Made by a program: the position numbers and the translations under genes. Of a stretch of 64,000 nt of DNA, positions 17,506 through 27,391 are shown piece after piece (the first letter of the stretch is position 1; the number at the start of each line of letters is the position of its first letter). The DNA is from JADKHC01 sp047600805 (GTDB taxonomy: Bacteria; Verrucomicrobiota; Verrucomicrobiia; Opitutales; Opitutaceae): contig JASGKG010000001.1 of NCBI GenBank assembly GCA_047600805.1, forward strand, positions 868,001 to 932,000. The letters are read 5' to 3'. The notes beneath the pieces are model-generated. The model was not told where the DNA came from. It did no database searches and saw nothing but the letters and a program-made list of their open reading frames with translations.

Positions 17506-18888
17506 ATGAGTGCCGTTCCTGCAGCTCCAACTACCCAAGCTTCTAACAACCCCGGCGGAAAATTCCGGTGGGTCGTCTGCTCCCTCCTGTTTTTTTCAGT
17601 CGCTGTAAACTACATCGATCGGAACGTCGTCGGTATTCTCAAGGGTCCGCTGAGTGAAAAGCTCGGGTGGAGCGACGTCGATTACGGTTACATCACAGCG
17701 GCGTTCAACTTTGCTTACGCGTTTGGTTATCTTTTGGGCGGACGATTGGTCGACCGTTTTGGTGTGAAGAAGGCGCTGCCGTGGTTCGTGTTTCTCTGGA
17801 GCCTGGCGGCGTGCGCACACGGCCTTTGCAGCCTGTTGGACGTGCAGGCGCATGTTTCTTTCCGATATCCGTGGTTTAGCTGGTCGGAAAAGGCGTTGAT
17901 CATGGCGACCTTTGCCGCGCCGCTGACGGCTTTTGGTTTTATCGGCGCGCGCTTGGCGTTGGGCCTGACGGAAGGCGGCAATTTCCCCGCCGCGATCAAG
18001 ACGGTGGCAGAGTGGTTCCCCGTGAAAGAACGTGCGCTGGCAACGGGCTGGTTTAACGCCGGCACGAACGTGGGCGCGATTCTTTGCCCGATCGCGGTTC
18101 GCTGGCTCAACGAGCAGTGGGGGTGGGTAACGACGTTCTACGTCACGGGCTGTACCGGTTTTGTTTGGCTAATCGCATGGATTTGGCTCTACGAATCGCC
18201 GGAGAAGCATCCACGGCTTTCCGCTGAGGAGTTGAAATACATCAAGGCCGACCAGGCGCCCGCCCCGGTCGCCGTGAAAGTGCCTTGGCTCAAGCTCCTG
18301 GGTTTCCGTGCGGTATGGGCTTACTTGATCGCGGGCATTTTGGCTGGTCCGGCCTGGCCGTTCTACGGATTTTTTCTGCCGGATTTCTTGCAGAAGAATT
18401 TCAAACTAAGCTTCGGCGAGATGACTTGGTGCACGGCCGCTTTTTACCTGCTCGCTGCAGTCGGCGGTATCGCGGGTGGCTGGATGACAGCGCGGTTGAT
18501 GGCCCAAGGCTGGACGGTAAACAAATCTCGCAAGCTGGCTCTGCTGATCTGCGCGGTCTGCGTGCTGCCAGTCTGCTTGGCTCCGTTTGCCGGTTCGGCA
18601 TGGCTGGCGGTCCTCATTGTGGGATTGGCCGGGTCGGCCCACCAAGGCTGGTCGGCTAATTTGTTCAGCGTGGTCGGCGACACCATGCCGAAGGAAACAA
18701 TCAGCTCGGTCGTGGGCCTTGGCGGTTTCGTTTCTTATCTGATGGCGGCCGTCATGAGCGCGGTCACAGGACTCATTGTGCAGAAAACTGGGAGCTACGT
18801 CTTCGTCTTTGCCTATTATGCTGGCATGTACCTCGTATCGCTGCTCGCAATCCAGATACTTGTGCCGCGTCTGGGACGTCAGTCTTGA
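17506..18888 (+). CDS. MFS transporter, hexuronate/sugar-acid type
   Basis: The 460-residue protein has about 12 transmembrane helices, with YIDRNVVGILKGPLSEKLGWSDVDYGYI near helix 1. That and EGGNFPAAIKTVAEWFPVKERALATGWFN are hallmarks of the anion:cation symporter group that contains ExuT and related uronate transporters. It probably imports sugar acids released from pectin or related polysaccharides by the neighbouring enzymes. The next gene's ATG is five bases past its stop, suggesting co-transcription with the esterase-GH95 gene. Confidence 0.88.
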   Translation: MSAVPAAPTTQASNNPGGKFRWVVCSLLFFSVAVNYIDRNVVGILKGPLSEKLGWSDVDYGYITAAFNFAYAFGYLLGGRLVDRFGVKKALPWFVFLWSLAACAHGLCSLLDVQAHVSFRYPWFSWSEKALIMATFAAPLTAFGFIGARLALGLTEGGNFPAAIKTVAEWFPVKERALATGWFNAGTNVGAILCPIAVRWLNEQWGWVTTFYVTGCTGFVWLIAWIWLYESPEKHPRLSAEELKYIKADQAPAPVAVKVPWLKLLGFRAVWAYLIAGILAGPAWPFYGFFLPDFLQKNFKLSFGEMTWCTAAFYLLAAVGGIAGGWMTARLMAQGWTVNKSRKLALLICAVCVLPVCLAPFAGSAWLAVLIVGLAGSAHQGWSANLFSVVGDTMPKETISSVVGLGGFVSYLMAAVMSAVTGLIVQKTGSYVFVFAYYAGMYLVSLLAIQILVPRLGRQS

Positions 18889-18893
18889 TACCC

Positions 18894-21800
18894 ATGAAAC
18901 GACTGCTTCCTTTTTTTGTTTTTGCGTTAGCAGGCCTCGTTGCCGCGCGCGGCGAGTTTAAGACCGATATCGAATATGGCCGCGCGGGCGACGTACCGCT
19001 CTTGCTCGATGTGAACGTGCCCGATGGCGACGGTCCCTTTCCGATTGCGATTTTAGTTCATGGCGGCGGTTGGGGCAGCGGCGACAAGAAAGGCGCTGAG
19101 AAACCCAACAGCGGTGCGGACATCAGCCCATGGTTCGGCCCGCTCGCGGAAGCGAAGTTTACCTGGTTCTCGATCAACTATCGTTTGGCCCCGCCGCATC
19201 GCTGGCCGGCGTGTTTCGACGACGTGCTGACCGCGATCCGTTGGGTCAAAGCACACGCTGCCGAGTTTAAAGGCGACGCGAAGCGCATCGCCATTTTTGG
19301 CCACTCTGCCGGCGGACATCTGGCGCTTTTGGCCGCCTTGCAGACGGCCGACGACACGCGGGTGCAGGCGGCGGTCGGCTATGCGCCCGTGACGGATTTC
19401 GAACAGGAGCTGCCCACGCGCGGCGGTATCAGTCAGGCGCTGCAAAACCTGCATGGACTCGGAAAGGAGATCACGCCGGAAGCGTTAAAGATCCTCCGCG
19501 ATACCGCACCTATCAATAAGATCCAAAGCAAAAAAAACCACCCGCCATTTTTGATCCTGCAGGGAGATGGCGACAAAACCGTCCCGCTCCAGCAATCCCT
19601 GAATTTCCAGGCTCGACTCCGCGCCAACGGTGTTCGTTGCGACATGATCATCATTCCTGGTGCGCCTCATCGCCTGACGGAGTGGACAAAATTCTCAAAG
19701 GATCATGACGCTCGAATGATCGCCTGGCTTCGCAATGTGCTCGATGGTGCCGAGGAACCGAAGGCTCCTGCGCCGGCTGCGTCGGCCGACGCAGCTCCGG
19801 CGGATCCTTTAACTCTCTGGTATCGCCAGCCTGCAAATGCCTGGACAGAAGCGTTGCCCATCGGCAACGGACGTTTGGGCGCGATGGTCTTTGGCGGGGT
19901 AGGCGAGGAGCGCCTGCAATTAAACGATGATACGCTTTGGACCGGCGCCCCGCACGCGTATCAGCACGAAGGAGCGGTCAAGGTATTGCCGGAATTGCGG
20001 CGGCTGCTTTTCGAAGGAAAACAAAAAGAGGCGGAAGATCTGGCGAAGCGCGAATTCATGAGTGTGCCGCTTCATCAGGAAGCGTATCAACCGCTGGGCG
20101 ACCTGTTGGTCCAATTCAAAGGCGGATCTCCCGTCACCAACTATCGGCGAGAACTAAGGTTGGACGGAGCGCTTTCGACCGTGCGCTACAGTATCGGCGA
20201 TGTCGCGTATATGCGCACTGCGTTTTCCAGCTTCCCCGACCAAGTTCTCGTCCACCGTATCAGTACCAACGATACAGCTCGCCTGAATTTTGCCGTGCGC
20301 ATGGCGTGCCCGCATGGCGGCACCTATGTTCGGGTGTTGGACGAAAAAAGCGTGATCGTAACCGGACGCGTTCAAGGTGACGGCACGAAGTTCGCCGTGG
20401 TGGTCCGCGTCTTGGCGGACGGCGGAACAGTCACACCGACGGCGGCCGGAATCGTGGTCGAGAAAGCAGACCGCGCCACAGTGCTCGTGACTGCGGCGAC
20501 CAGTTTCAAAAATTTCAAAGACGTTTCGGGCGATCCTGAAGCGGCAGCCACCGCTACGATGCAAGCCGCTTCGTCACGGTCTTACGACGACCTGCTTGCC
20601 CGCCACCAAGCGGACCATCGCGCGCTCTTCCGCCGAGCGGCGCTTGATCTGGGCATCTCACCGACCGCTCAAGAGCCAACCGACGTGCGCATGGCAGCGG
20701 CCGACAAAACGAAGGACAGCGCGCTTGCTGCGCTCTTGTTCCAATATGGTCGTTATTTGTTAATCGCCAGTAGCCGGCCAGGAGATCAGCCCGCTAATCT
20801 GCAGGGAATCTGGAACGACAAAACCAATCCGTCCTGGGGCAGCAAATACACGACCAACATCAATCTGGAGATGAACTACTGGCCGTCTGAGGTGGCCAAT
20901 TTGACGGAGTGCAATGAACCGCTTTGGGCGCTGCTGGACGATTTGGTGGTGAGCGGGCGTGAAACCGCGCGTGCGCATTACGGTGCGCGAGGCTGGGTTC
21001 TGCATCACAACACCGACCTGTGGCGTGGCACCGCTCCAATTAACGCCTCTAACCACGGCATATGGCCAACCGGCGGCGCTTGGCTCTGCCGCCACCTGTG
21101 GGAGCATTACCTTTTCACCGGGGATGAAGCGTTCCTCGAAAAACGCGCCTATCCGATCATGAAGGAAGCGGCACTCTTCTTCATGGATTACCTCGTGCGC
21201 GATCCGAAGACAGGGCGTTTGATCAGCGGACCGTCCAATTCGCCGGAGCAGGGTGGGCTCGTCATGGGGCCGACGATGGACCATCAGATTATCCGCGCGT
21301 TGTTCGCGTCGACTGCGTCCGCGGCCGAGACACTCAAGATCGACGCAGATTTTGCCAAGCAGCTCTGGAAGCTGCGTGAGGAAATCGCGCCGAACCAGAT
21401 CGGCAAATATGGCCAGCTTCAGGAATGGATGCAGGATGTCGACGATCCGAAGAACACGCACCGCCACGTGTCGCACCTTTGGGGTGTTTTTCCAGGCCAC
21501 GAGATTCGGCCGCAAACACCCCAACTATTTGAGGCCGCCAAAAAATCGTTGGAGTTTCGCGGCGACGAGGGAACTGGCTGGTCGCTCGGTTGGAAAACGC
21601 TTTTCTGGGCGCGCTTCCTGGAGGGTGATCGTGCCTTCAAGATGCTTCAGCAACAGCTGCGATTCGTTCCGTCTACAATCGACAACGTGTCGACAAAGGG
21701 CGGCGGCACTTACGCCAACTTGTTCGACGCGCACCCGCCGTTTCAGATCGATGGCAATTTCGCCGCGACGGCCGCCATTTGTGAAATGCTGCTGCAAAGC

Positions 21801-22055
21801 CACCTGGACGAAATCGTGCTGTTGCCGGCGTTGCCGTCCGCTTGGCCCACAGGAGCGGTTGCGGGAATTCGCGCGCGGGGTGGCTTCGAGCTGAGTTTTT
21901 CGTGGAAGGACGGGAAGATTCTCAACGTGAAAGTGAAGTCTCTGCTTGGAAATCAAGCCCGGTTGCGGTTCGGAAAAACGGTTCAGGAAATCCGGCTCAA
22001 CGCAGGAGAAACGGCTACCTTCGGTTCTGATCTCAAACCCATCGCCCAGAAATGA
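18894..22055 (+). CDS. Fused esterase and GH95 alpha-L-fucosidase/galactosidase-type hydrolase
   Basis: One uninterrupted 1053-residue frame carries two enzymes. After a signal peptide (MKRLLPFFVFALAGLVAA) comes an alpha/beta-hydrolase of about 270 residues with the oxyanion motif VHGGGWGSGDK and nucleophile motif FGHSAGGHLAL, then ending with a typical His region (GAPHRLTEW). A proline/alanine linker (APAPAASADAAPAD) leads to a complete GH95 domain of about 750 residues: LWYRQPANAWTEALPIGNG, LNDDTLWTG, NINLEMNYWPSEVANLTEC and LHHNTDLWRG. GH95 enzymes remove L-fucose or L-galactose from xyloglucan or pectin; the esterase part may remove acetyl groups. ATG 18894 is preferred over an overlapping TTG at 18885. 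The stop overlaps the next gene by four bases. Confidence 0.9.
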   Translation: MKRLLPFFVFALAGLVAARGEFKTDIEYGRAGDVPLLLDVNVPDGDGPFPIAILVHGGGWGSGDKKGAEKPNSGADISPWFGPLAEAKFTWFSINYRLAPPHRWPACFDDVLTAIRWVKAHAAEFKGDAKRIAIFGHSAGGHLALLAALQTADDTRVQAAVGYAPVTDFEQELPTRGGISQALQNLHGLGKEITPEALKILRDTAPINKIQSKKNHPPFLILQGDGDKTVPLQQSLNFQARLRANGVRCDMIIIPGAPHRLTEWTKFSKDHDARMIAWLRNVLDGAEEPKAPAPAASADAAPADPLTLWYRQPANAWTEALPIGNGRLGAMVFGGVGEERLQLNDDTLWTGAPHAYQHEGAVKVLPELRRLLFEGKQKEAEDLAKREFMSVPLHQEAYQPLGDLLVQFKGGSPVTNYRRELRLDGALSTVRYSIGDVAYMRTAFSSFPDQVLVHRISTNDTARLNFAVRMACPHGGTYVRVLDEKSVIVTGRVQGDGTKFAVVVRVLADGGTVTPTAAGIVVEKADRATVLVTAATSFKNFKDVSGDPEAAATATMQAASSRSYDDLLARHQADHRALFRRAALDLGISPTAQEPTDVRMAAADKTKDSALAALLFQYGRYLLIASSRPGDQPANLQGIWNDKTNPSWGSKYTTNINLEMNYWPSEVANLTECNEPLWALLDDLVVSGRETARAHYGARGWVLHHNTDLWRGTAPINASNHGIWPTGGAWLCRHLWEHYLFTGDEAFLEKRAYPIMKEAALFFMDYLVRDPKTGRLISGPSNSPEQGGLVMGPTMDHQIIRALFASTASAAETLKIDADFAKQLWKLREEIAPNQIGKYGQLQEWMQDVDDPKNTHRHVSHLWGVFPGHEIRPQTPQLFEAAKKSLEFRGDEGTGWSLGWKTLFWARFLEGDRAFKMLQQQLRFVPSTIDNVSTKGGGTYANLFDAHPPFQIDGNFAATAAICEMLLQSHLDEIVLLPALPSAWPTGAVAGIRARGGFELSFSWKDGKILNVKVKSLLGNQARLRFGKTVQEIRLNAGETATFGSDLKPIAQK

Positions 22056-22950
22056 GCCGGGTCAGTCATCTCGTTCTACTGGCTGTTTCGCTCGTCGCGA
22101 CGTTGAGTATTCGCGGAGCCGAACTGATTGTTATCAACCTCTGGCCTGATAAAATAGATCCGCGGCCAGACGAAGTGGCTAACGAGCGAATTGTGGCGGT
22201 GCATAATCCGTCGCTCACGGTTTACGCTCCCGCAGCTCCGAACGGCACGGCGGTCGTTTTTTGCCCAGGCGGCGGTTACCACCACTTGACCATCGGCGAA
22301 AACGGCGGGCCGGAAACACGTTTCTTCACCTCGCTGGGCGTCACCGTATTCATACTTAAATACAGCGTGCAGACGCTGCACCCGGCCCCGTTGCGCGATG
22401 TGTTGCGGGCTATTCGAATTGTGCGTTCGCGCGCAAAGGAGTTTGGCCTCAAAGGCGACCGCATTGGCGTGTTTGGAGCCTCCGCAGGCGGCCACCTCGC
22501 TGCGTGTGCGGCGACTTTGTGGGAGATCCGGCTGGGCGGACGGCTGATCCCATTGATGCGACGAGCGCGCGTCCGGATTTTGCCTTGTTGGTCTACCCCG
22601 TGGTCACGATGGAGGAACCCCATGTTCATCAGGGCTCGCGCGGATACCTCCTCGGCTCGAAACCTTCTCCAGATGTAGTCGAACATCTCTCAATCAACAA
22701 ACAAGTCCGCAAAGACACGCCGCCGGTTTTCATCGTGGCGACCATGGCCGACAAGTCGGTCCCGGTCGAAAATTCCCTGAAGCTCTACCAAGCTTTGCGC
22801 GATGCGGGCGTTCCCGCGGAGATGCACGTCTACGCCCAAGGTTCGCATGGCAACAGTTTGGATCCGAAATACGGCCCCACCGCGGAGTGGCCGCGTCGCG
22901 CCGAAGAATGGCTGAAGTTCAACGGCTGGGCCTTGGCTGCAAAACCCTGA
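22052..22950 (+). pseudogene. Secreted acetyl-esterase-like alpha/beta-hydrolase, split by a frameshift
   Basis: Frame one (from ATG 22052) encodes a signal-like N-terminus, CPGGGYHHL and the nucleophile motif FGASAGGHLAACAATL, then turns into unrelated sequence until 22678. A second frame, open from about 22504, continues with DPAGRTADPIDATSARPDFALLVYPVVTM. It carries the catalytic Asp (VATMADKSVP) and His (AQGSHGNSLDP), ending at 22950. One missing base near 22505-22545 would explain the break; restored, it is a normal esterase of about 298 residues. It is either a real frameshift or a sequencing error. It overlaps the preceding fusion gene by ATGA and is seven bases from the pectinesterase gene. 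Confidence 0.8.
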
Positions 22951-22957
22951 ATCCGTC

Positions 22958-23938
22958 ATGAAAGCTCCCTCGATTTTGGTTTTAGTTGCAATGGCTTGGT
23001 TTGCCATGGGCGCAAATTCTTCGTTGGCCGCGCCTGATGCCGTGGTGGCGTTGGACGGCTCAGGGCAGTATAAATCGGTGCAGGAGGCAATTTCCACTGC
23101 CCCCCAACAACTCGAGCCCGGCAAATTCTGGACCATTCTGGTAAAGCCCGGCACTTACGGTGAGGTCGTGTATGTCCAGCGCGAGCGAGGTCATATTCGT
23201 TTGATCGGCGAGGATCCTGAAACGACCAAAATCACGGCCTCGCTCGCCGCGAAAACGCTTGGGCCCGATGGAAAGCCCATCGGCACTTTTCGCACGGCGA
23301 CTGTCTATATCGATGCCGACGATTTTATCGTGGAAAATATCACGTTGGAAAACGCCGCTGGGCCGGTCGGACAGGCATTGGCGGTGCGTGTCGATGGCGA
23401 CCGCGTGGCTTTTCGCAACTGCCGGTTTCTTGGCTGGCAGGATACGATTCTGGTGAATCGCGGGCGGCATTATTTCAAAAACTGTTTCGTCGCTGGCGCG
23501 ACTGACTTCATTTTTGGCGGTGGCAATTCGTTTTTTGAGGACTGCACCATTCGCTGCGATGGCAATGGCTACGTCACCGCGGCGTCGACTCCTAAGGACC
23601 AACCCTTCGGCCTGATTTTTAATCGCTGCACAATCGTGGGGTCGAAGCCGGAGGTGAAGACGTATCTCGGGCGCCCTTGGCGCGAATTTGCGATGACGGT
23701 TTTCCTGAACTGCGAGATGAGCGACGTGGTGCGTCCGGAGGGTTGGCACAATTGGGGCAAACCCGAAAAGGAGAAGACCACGCGCTACGCCGAATACGGA
23801 AGCACGGGGACTGGCGGTGATCTTGCCAAACGCGTTCCTTGGGCTCGGCAGCTTTCCAAAGAGGAAGCCGCTAGTCTCACCGTTGAGCGCGTTCTCGCGG
23901 GTGGCGACAATTGGCGGCCCTCGTCAGCGCAGCCGTGA
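22958..23938 (+). CDS. Pectinesterase (CE8), exported
   Basis: The 326-residue protein has a signal peptide (cleavage near SLAAP) and a right-handed beta-helix with the family motifs. VALDGSGQYKSVQEAI is at the start, then GQALAVRVDGD. Next comes LGWQDTILVNRGRHYFKNC with the catalytic Gln-Asp, DFIFGGGNSFFEDC with the nucleophilic Asp, and YLGRPWREF with the conserved Arg and Trp. It removes methyl esters from homogalacturonan, preparing it for lyases. It sits between the esterase and the GH43 gene in a plus-strand operon that begins with the MFS transporter. Confidence 0.95.
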   Translation: MKAPSILVLVAMAWFAMGANSSLAAPDAVVALDGSGQYKSVQEAISTAPQQLEPGKFWTILVKPGTYGEVVYVQRERGHIRLIGEDPETTKITASLAAKTLGPDGKPIGTFRTATVYIDADDFIVENITLENAAGPVGQALAVRVDGDRVAFRNCRFLGWQDTILVNRGRHYFKNCFVAGATDFIFGGGNSFFEDCTIRCDGNGYVTAASTPKDQPFGLIFNRCTIVGSKPEVKTYLGRPWREFAMTVFLNCEMSDVVRPEGWHNWGKPEKEKTTRYAEYGSTGTGGDLAKRVPWARQLSKEEAASLTVERVLAGGDNWRPSSAQP

Positions 23939-23952
23939 ATACTTTCCACTTC

Positions 23953-25530
23953 ATGACCTCCGACAATCAAACCGTATTGCAGAGCTCTCCTTGGTGCGCG
24001 GATTGTGGCGATGGCCACTACCGTAATCCTATTCTGTTTGCCGATTATTCAGATCCCGACGTGGTGCGCGTGGGCGACGACTACTGGATGACAGCGTCGT
24101 CTTTCAGTCACGTGCCTGGCCTCCCCATCTTGCATTCGCGCGATCTGGTGAATTGGACGCTGGTCAATCACGCGTTGCCGGCGCTCGTGCCGGTCGAACA
24201 TTTCTCACAACCCCGTCACGGACAAGGTGTCTGGGCTCCGGCGATTCGCCATCACGCTGGGAAATTTTGGATCTATTATCCCGATCCGGATTTCGGCATT
24301 TACGTGATCACTGCTGACGATCCGCGTGGACGTTGGTCTGATCCGGTCATGGTAAAAGCAGGGAAGGGTCTCATCGATCCATGTCCGCTTTGGGATGACG
24401 ACGGCCAGGTGTACCTTATCCATGGTTGGGCACGCAGCCGGTCGGGTATCAATAATTTGATTACACTCCACAAGCTGTCGCCGGATGGCAAAAGCGTCGT
24501 CGACGCCGGCAAGATCATCATCGATGGGAGCACGATGTCGGGTTGGCACACGATCGAAGGCCCGAAGTTTCACAAGCACAACGGCTGGTATTTCGTTTTC
24601 GCTCCGGCAGGTGGAGTTGCGGAAGGCTATCAAGCCGTCTTTCGTTCGCGCACGGTCGAAGGTCCTTACGAGCCGCGCATCGTGATGGATCGCGGTTCGA
24701 CGGCGATCAACGGACCGCATCAAGGCGCGTGGGTCGACACACCGGCGGGTGAGCATTGGTTTTTTCATTTTCAGGAATTGCCTGCCTATGGCCGCGTGGT
24801 GCATTTGCAGCCCATGCGCTGGCTGAAGAGCGATTGGCCGGTCATTGGGCTGGACCTGAACGACGACGAAAAAGGCGAACCGGTGATTAGACACCAAAAG
24901 CCTGCGCTTCCGTCCCAGCCGGTGGCCGTGCCGGCTACGTCGGATGATTTTAAGAGCACCAAACTGGGTCTGCAGTGGCAATGGCAGGGTAATCCGAAGG
25001 CGCATTGGGCATCGCTGGATGCGGCGGCGGGCAAGATCAAGTTGAGCTGTGTTCAGCAGCCAGCCGCGAATTCTCACTGGAACGCTCCACATCTGTTGAT
25101 GCAGAAGTTCCCGGCGCCGGCCTTTTCGGCGGCGGTGAATCTCACGTTCAAACCGGCCGCAGAGGGTGATTCTGCCGGCTTAATGGTGTTTGGTTACGAT
25201 TACGCCTGGTTGGGCATGGTCCGCGAGAACGGCGGGCTTAAACTGGTTCTGCGCACGTGCCAGCAAGCGCAGAAGGGTGGACTTGAGATCACGACTGCGG
25301 AACTCTCGGCGAGCGTTGGGACGATCACTCTGCGTGTGCATGTCAGCCCCGGTGCTGGTTGCGAGTTTGGTTATAGTTTTGATGGTTCGGCCTTCCAATC
25401 GATCGGCGGCTATTTTCAATCATCCAGCAGCATGTGGGTCGGTGCGAAGGTCGGGCTATTTGCCTCCGCCGCGCCCGGAACCGAATCAGACGGAGTGGCG
25501 GAATTCTCGCAGTTCGTATTAAGCCGGTAA
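23953..25530 (+). CDS. GH43-family glycoside hydrolase (beta-xylosidase/arabinofuranosidase type)
   Basis: The N-terminal five-bladed propeller opens with YRNPILFADYSDPDVVRVGDDYWM, carrying the catalytic base Asp. IEGPKFHKHNGWYFVFAPAGG holds the general acid Glu. The C-terminal 190 residues form a beta-sandwich (about residues 335-525) like those appended to GH43 subfamily 12 xylosidases. I prefer ATG 23953; an earlier in-frame ATG (23911) overlaps the pectinesterase gene. No signal peptide is visible, so it may act on imported oligosaccharides, giving xylose for xylA/xylB. It ends 15 bases before a strong bidirectional terminator. Confidence 0.9.
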   Translation: MTSDNQTVLQSSPWCADCGDGHYRNPILFADYSDPDVVRVGDDYWMTASSFSHVPGLPILHSRDLVNWTLVNHALPALVPVEHFSQPRHGQGVWAPAIRHHAGKFWIYYPDPDFGIYVITADDPRGRWSDPVMVKAGKGLIDPCPLWDDDGQVYLIHGWARSRSGINNLITLHKLSPDGKSVVDAGKIIIDGSTMSGWHTIEGPKFHKHNGWYFVFAPAGGVAEGYQAVFRSRTVEGPYEPRIVMDRGSTAINGPHQGAWVDTPAGEHWFFHFQELPAYGRVVHLQPMRWLKSDWPVIGLDLNDDEKGEPVIRHQKPALPSQPVAVPATSDDFKSTKLGLQWQWQGNPKAHWASLDAAAGKIKLSCVQQPAANSHWNAPHLLMQKFPAPAFSAAVNLTFKPAAEGDSAGLMVFGYDYAWLGMVRENGGLKLVLRTCQQAQKGGLEITTAELSASVGTITLRVHVSPGAGCEFGYSFDGSAFQSIGGYFQSSSSMWVGAKVGLFASAAPGTESDGVAEFSQFVLSR

Positions 25531-25545
25531 ATGCGAGCTGACGAA

Positions 25546-25573
25546 AAAAGCCGGCTCTTGGCAGCCGGCTTTT
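25546..25573. terminator. Bidirectional intrinsic terminator
   Basis: AAAAGCCGGCT (25546-25556) pairs exactly with AGCCGGCTTTT (25563-25573), with a six-base loop and A/T runs on both sides. It lies between the convergent GH43 and outer-membrane-protein genes and can stop transcription from both directions. Confidence 0.9.
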
Positions 25574-25595
25574 AGGTCTTGCCGTTGGTTTGTAT

Positions 25596-26339
25596 TTACC
25601 AATGCCAGCCCAGATAGAGCTCCGCCGAGAGGGCAGCGACTCGCTTGGTCTGTTCTGAAGCGGTCGTCCACGGTCCATTCGGGGCTGTGGGGATCTTTAG
25701 TTTCATTCCCGAGTAGGTGCCGGTCAGGCCGATTGAAATTTGATCGGTGATCTTTCGATCGAGGCCGAGGGAGATGGTGGGGCAATAAGCGGTTTCGCTC
25801 TCTTCGGAGTATTCGACAAACTGGTACGTGGGATTGGCGACGACTGCGCCGGATTTGAACACCGTTTGAAACCGGGATCTCACTTTGCTTTGAGTAACGC
25901 CAGCACTGGCGATCATTCGGGTGTTATCGGTGACTGCATAGGTAAACGAGCCCGCAAGGGAGAGTGCCGTGGGTTTGTAGACAAGATCGTTGCGCAAATA
26001 GGAGCTGGGGCCGCCGCCGACTCCCCAAACCACACCTGCATACTCCGGGAACGTAAAGCTCGCCGAGCCGGTGCCGAATTTCGCGTATGAGAGCTGGGCG
26101 CTCCAGTTTTCAGTGAAATTGTATCCAACGGTCACCCGGCTCACGGCCACCGTGGAGCGGCTGTTATTCGCCGTCAACGGCTCTCCAGCTGAGGTTGCTG
26201 CTACTGGGTTTGTGACCGACATTCCTCCGACTTGGAGACGTGCTACGCCTCCTCCGGCGGTCACGTACGGGCCGACTTTCTGAGCGTGTGCACTGTAACT
26301 AAGACCGAGTGTGACAACTGCGACGAGAAGGGTTTTCAT
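25596..26339 (-). CDS. Outer-membrane beta-barrel protein
   Basis: This 247-residue protein has a signal peptide (MKTLLVAVVTLGLSYSAHAQ) followed by alternating hydrophobic and polar strands. It has glycine-rich turns (VTAGGGVARLQVGG) and a C-terminal strand ending in aromatic residues (LYLGWHW), the usual signal for outer-membrane barrel insertion. VGYNFTENWSAQLSYAKFG looks like an OmpA/OmpW-type hairpin. The ligand or cargo is unknown. It is the end of a minus-strand unit, convergent with the GH43 gene across a shared terminator. Confidence 0.75.
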   Translation of the reverse strand: MKTLLVAVVTLGLSYSAHAQKVGPYVTAGGGVARLQVGGMSVTNPVAATSAGEPLTANNSRSTVAVSRVTVGYNFTENWSAQLSYAKFGTGSASFTFPEYAGVVWGVGGGPSSYLRNDLVYKPTALSLAGSFTYAVTDNTRMIASAGVTQSKVRSRFQTVFKSGAVVANPTYQFVEYSEESETAYCPTISLGLDRKITDQISIGLTGTYSGMKLKIPTAPNGPWTTASEQTKRVAALSAELYLGWHW

Positions 26340-26453
26340 TGTGTTGGGATCTCCCGAAAAGACGCATAACTAACCGATTGAGTAACACAAGAAATTAGCA
26401 GCCGTTGGCGACACAGGCTGGCTTGCCGGAAAAACCGACACGCAAAAATCTCG

Positions 26454-27236
26454 TCAGCGCCGGGCGTAGAATTTCTGCTCCCAAGCCTTTTGGTTCTGAT
26501 CGGCTTCTCGTATGTAGGGCGTGAATACTGCGAGTGAGAGCACGAGTTTGTTGAGCAGATTGAACGGGAAGCGAATGGGCCGCTCGAAGTCGACAAACAG
26601 CACCACGCGCACGCCCTCCGTATCGTTCCAAACTTCGTGGTTGAAGGAGTCGTCAAAGACCACCGCTTTGCCCTCCTGCCAAACCAGATAGTCGCTGGCG
26701 ACACGGATGCGGCAGCGCTCACGCGGTTCCGGAACCAACAGCCCCAGATGAAGCCGCAGCACGCCGTTGTAAGGGCCTCGGTGCGCCGGAATGTGTTTGC
26801 GCGGCGAGAGGATGGAAAAAAAGGCGGTCTTTAAGCCGGGGATTTTTTGGAGAACGCGTGTGGTTTCGGGGCAGCGCCGCATGTTTTCTTCCGAGCGCTT
26901 TCCATAGCCTAGAAACATGAAGGTCTTCCAGTTGTTGTCCCGCTGGATGGATTTCACGTCGGTGGAGATGTCCTGGAAGTTGGGCAGCTCTTCACGCCGT
27001 TGTAGCACGATAGCTAGTTCGGCACGGATCTTGTCCCATTCGCGTTCGACGTCAGCCACCCAGGGAAACTGTCTCGGGTCGTATACGGGCGGATTGCCAT
27101 GCTTGGAGTTGGCGACGTTGCGACGTTCCACCCAATCGATGAACGCCACAGCCAAACGAGCGGTCAGGGTTTTGGGCGGAGGCGGGGGAATAAACGCCTG
27201 AGTCTGAGTGGAGGAGGTAGCAGTCTCTTGGTTCAT
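26454..27236 (-). CDS. Aspartyl/asparaginyl beta-hydroxylase family protein
   Basis: The 260-residue protein contains ILSPRKHIPAHRGPYNGVLRLHLGL and VVFDDSFNHEVWNDTEGVRVVLFVDFERP. These match the jelly-roll core of the Asp/Asn beta-hydroxylase (PF05118) family, including the two His of the iron site and the Arg for 2-oxoglutarate. Family members hydroxylate Asp/Asn residues or lipid A acyl chains (LpxO). A proline run (FIPPPPPK) sits at the N-terminus. The gene stands alone between the outer-membrane protein and thrS. The substrate is not known. Confidence 0.82.
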   Translation of the reverse strand: MNQETATSSTQTQAFIPPPPPKTLTARLAVAFIDWVERRNVANSKHGNPPVYDPRQFPWVADVEREWDKIRAELAIVLQRREELPNFQDISTDVKSIQRDNNWKTFMFLGYGKRSEENMRRCPETTRVLQKIPGLKTAFFSILSPRKHIPAHRGPYNGVLRLHLGLLVPEPRERCRIRVASDYLVWQEGKAVVFDDSFNHEVWNDTEGVRVVLFVDFERPIRFPFNLLNKLVLSLAVFTPYIREADQNQKAWEQKFYARR

Positions 27237-27391
27237 ATAGGCCGCAAGAGACGCATGGATGAGGCTAGGTCAAACGCTTGGACTGCGAAACATTTCACCA
27301 CCGGTGCGTGTATCCGGAAGTTTCCGGTGAAGGAGCCCATCCGGAGTTGTTAGCGGTCCGCCCGCGAGATGTATGTAGGCGGGCAAACAAA

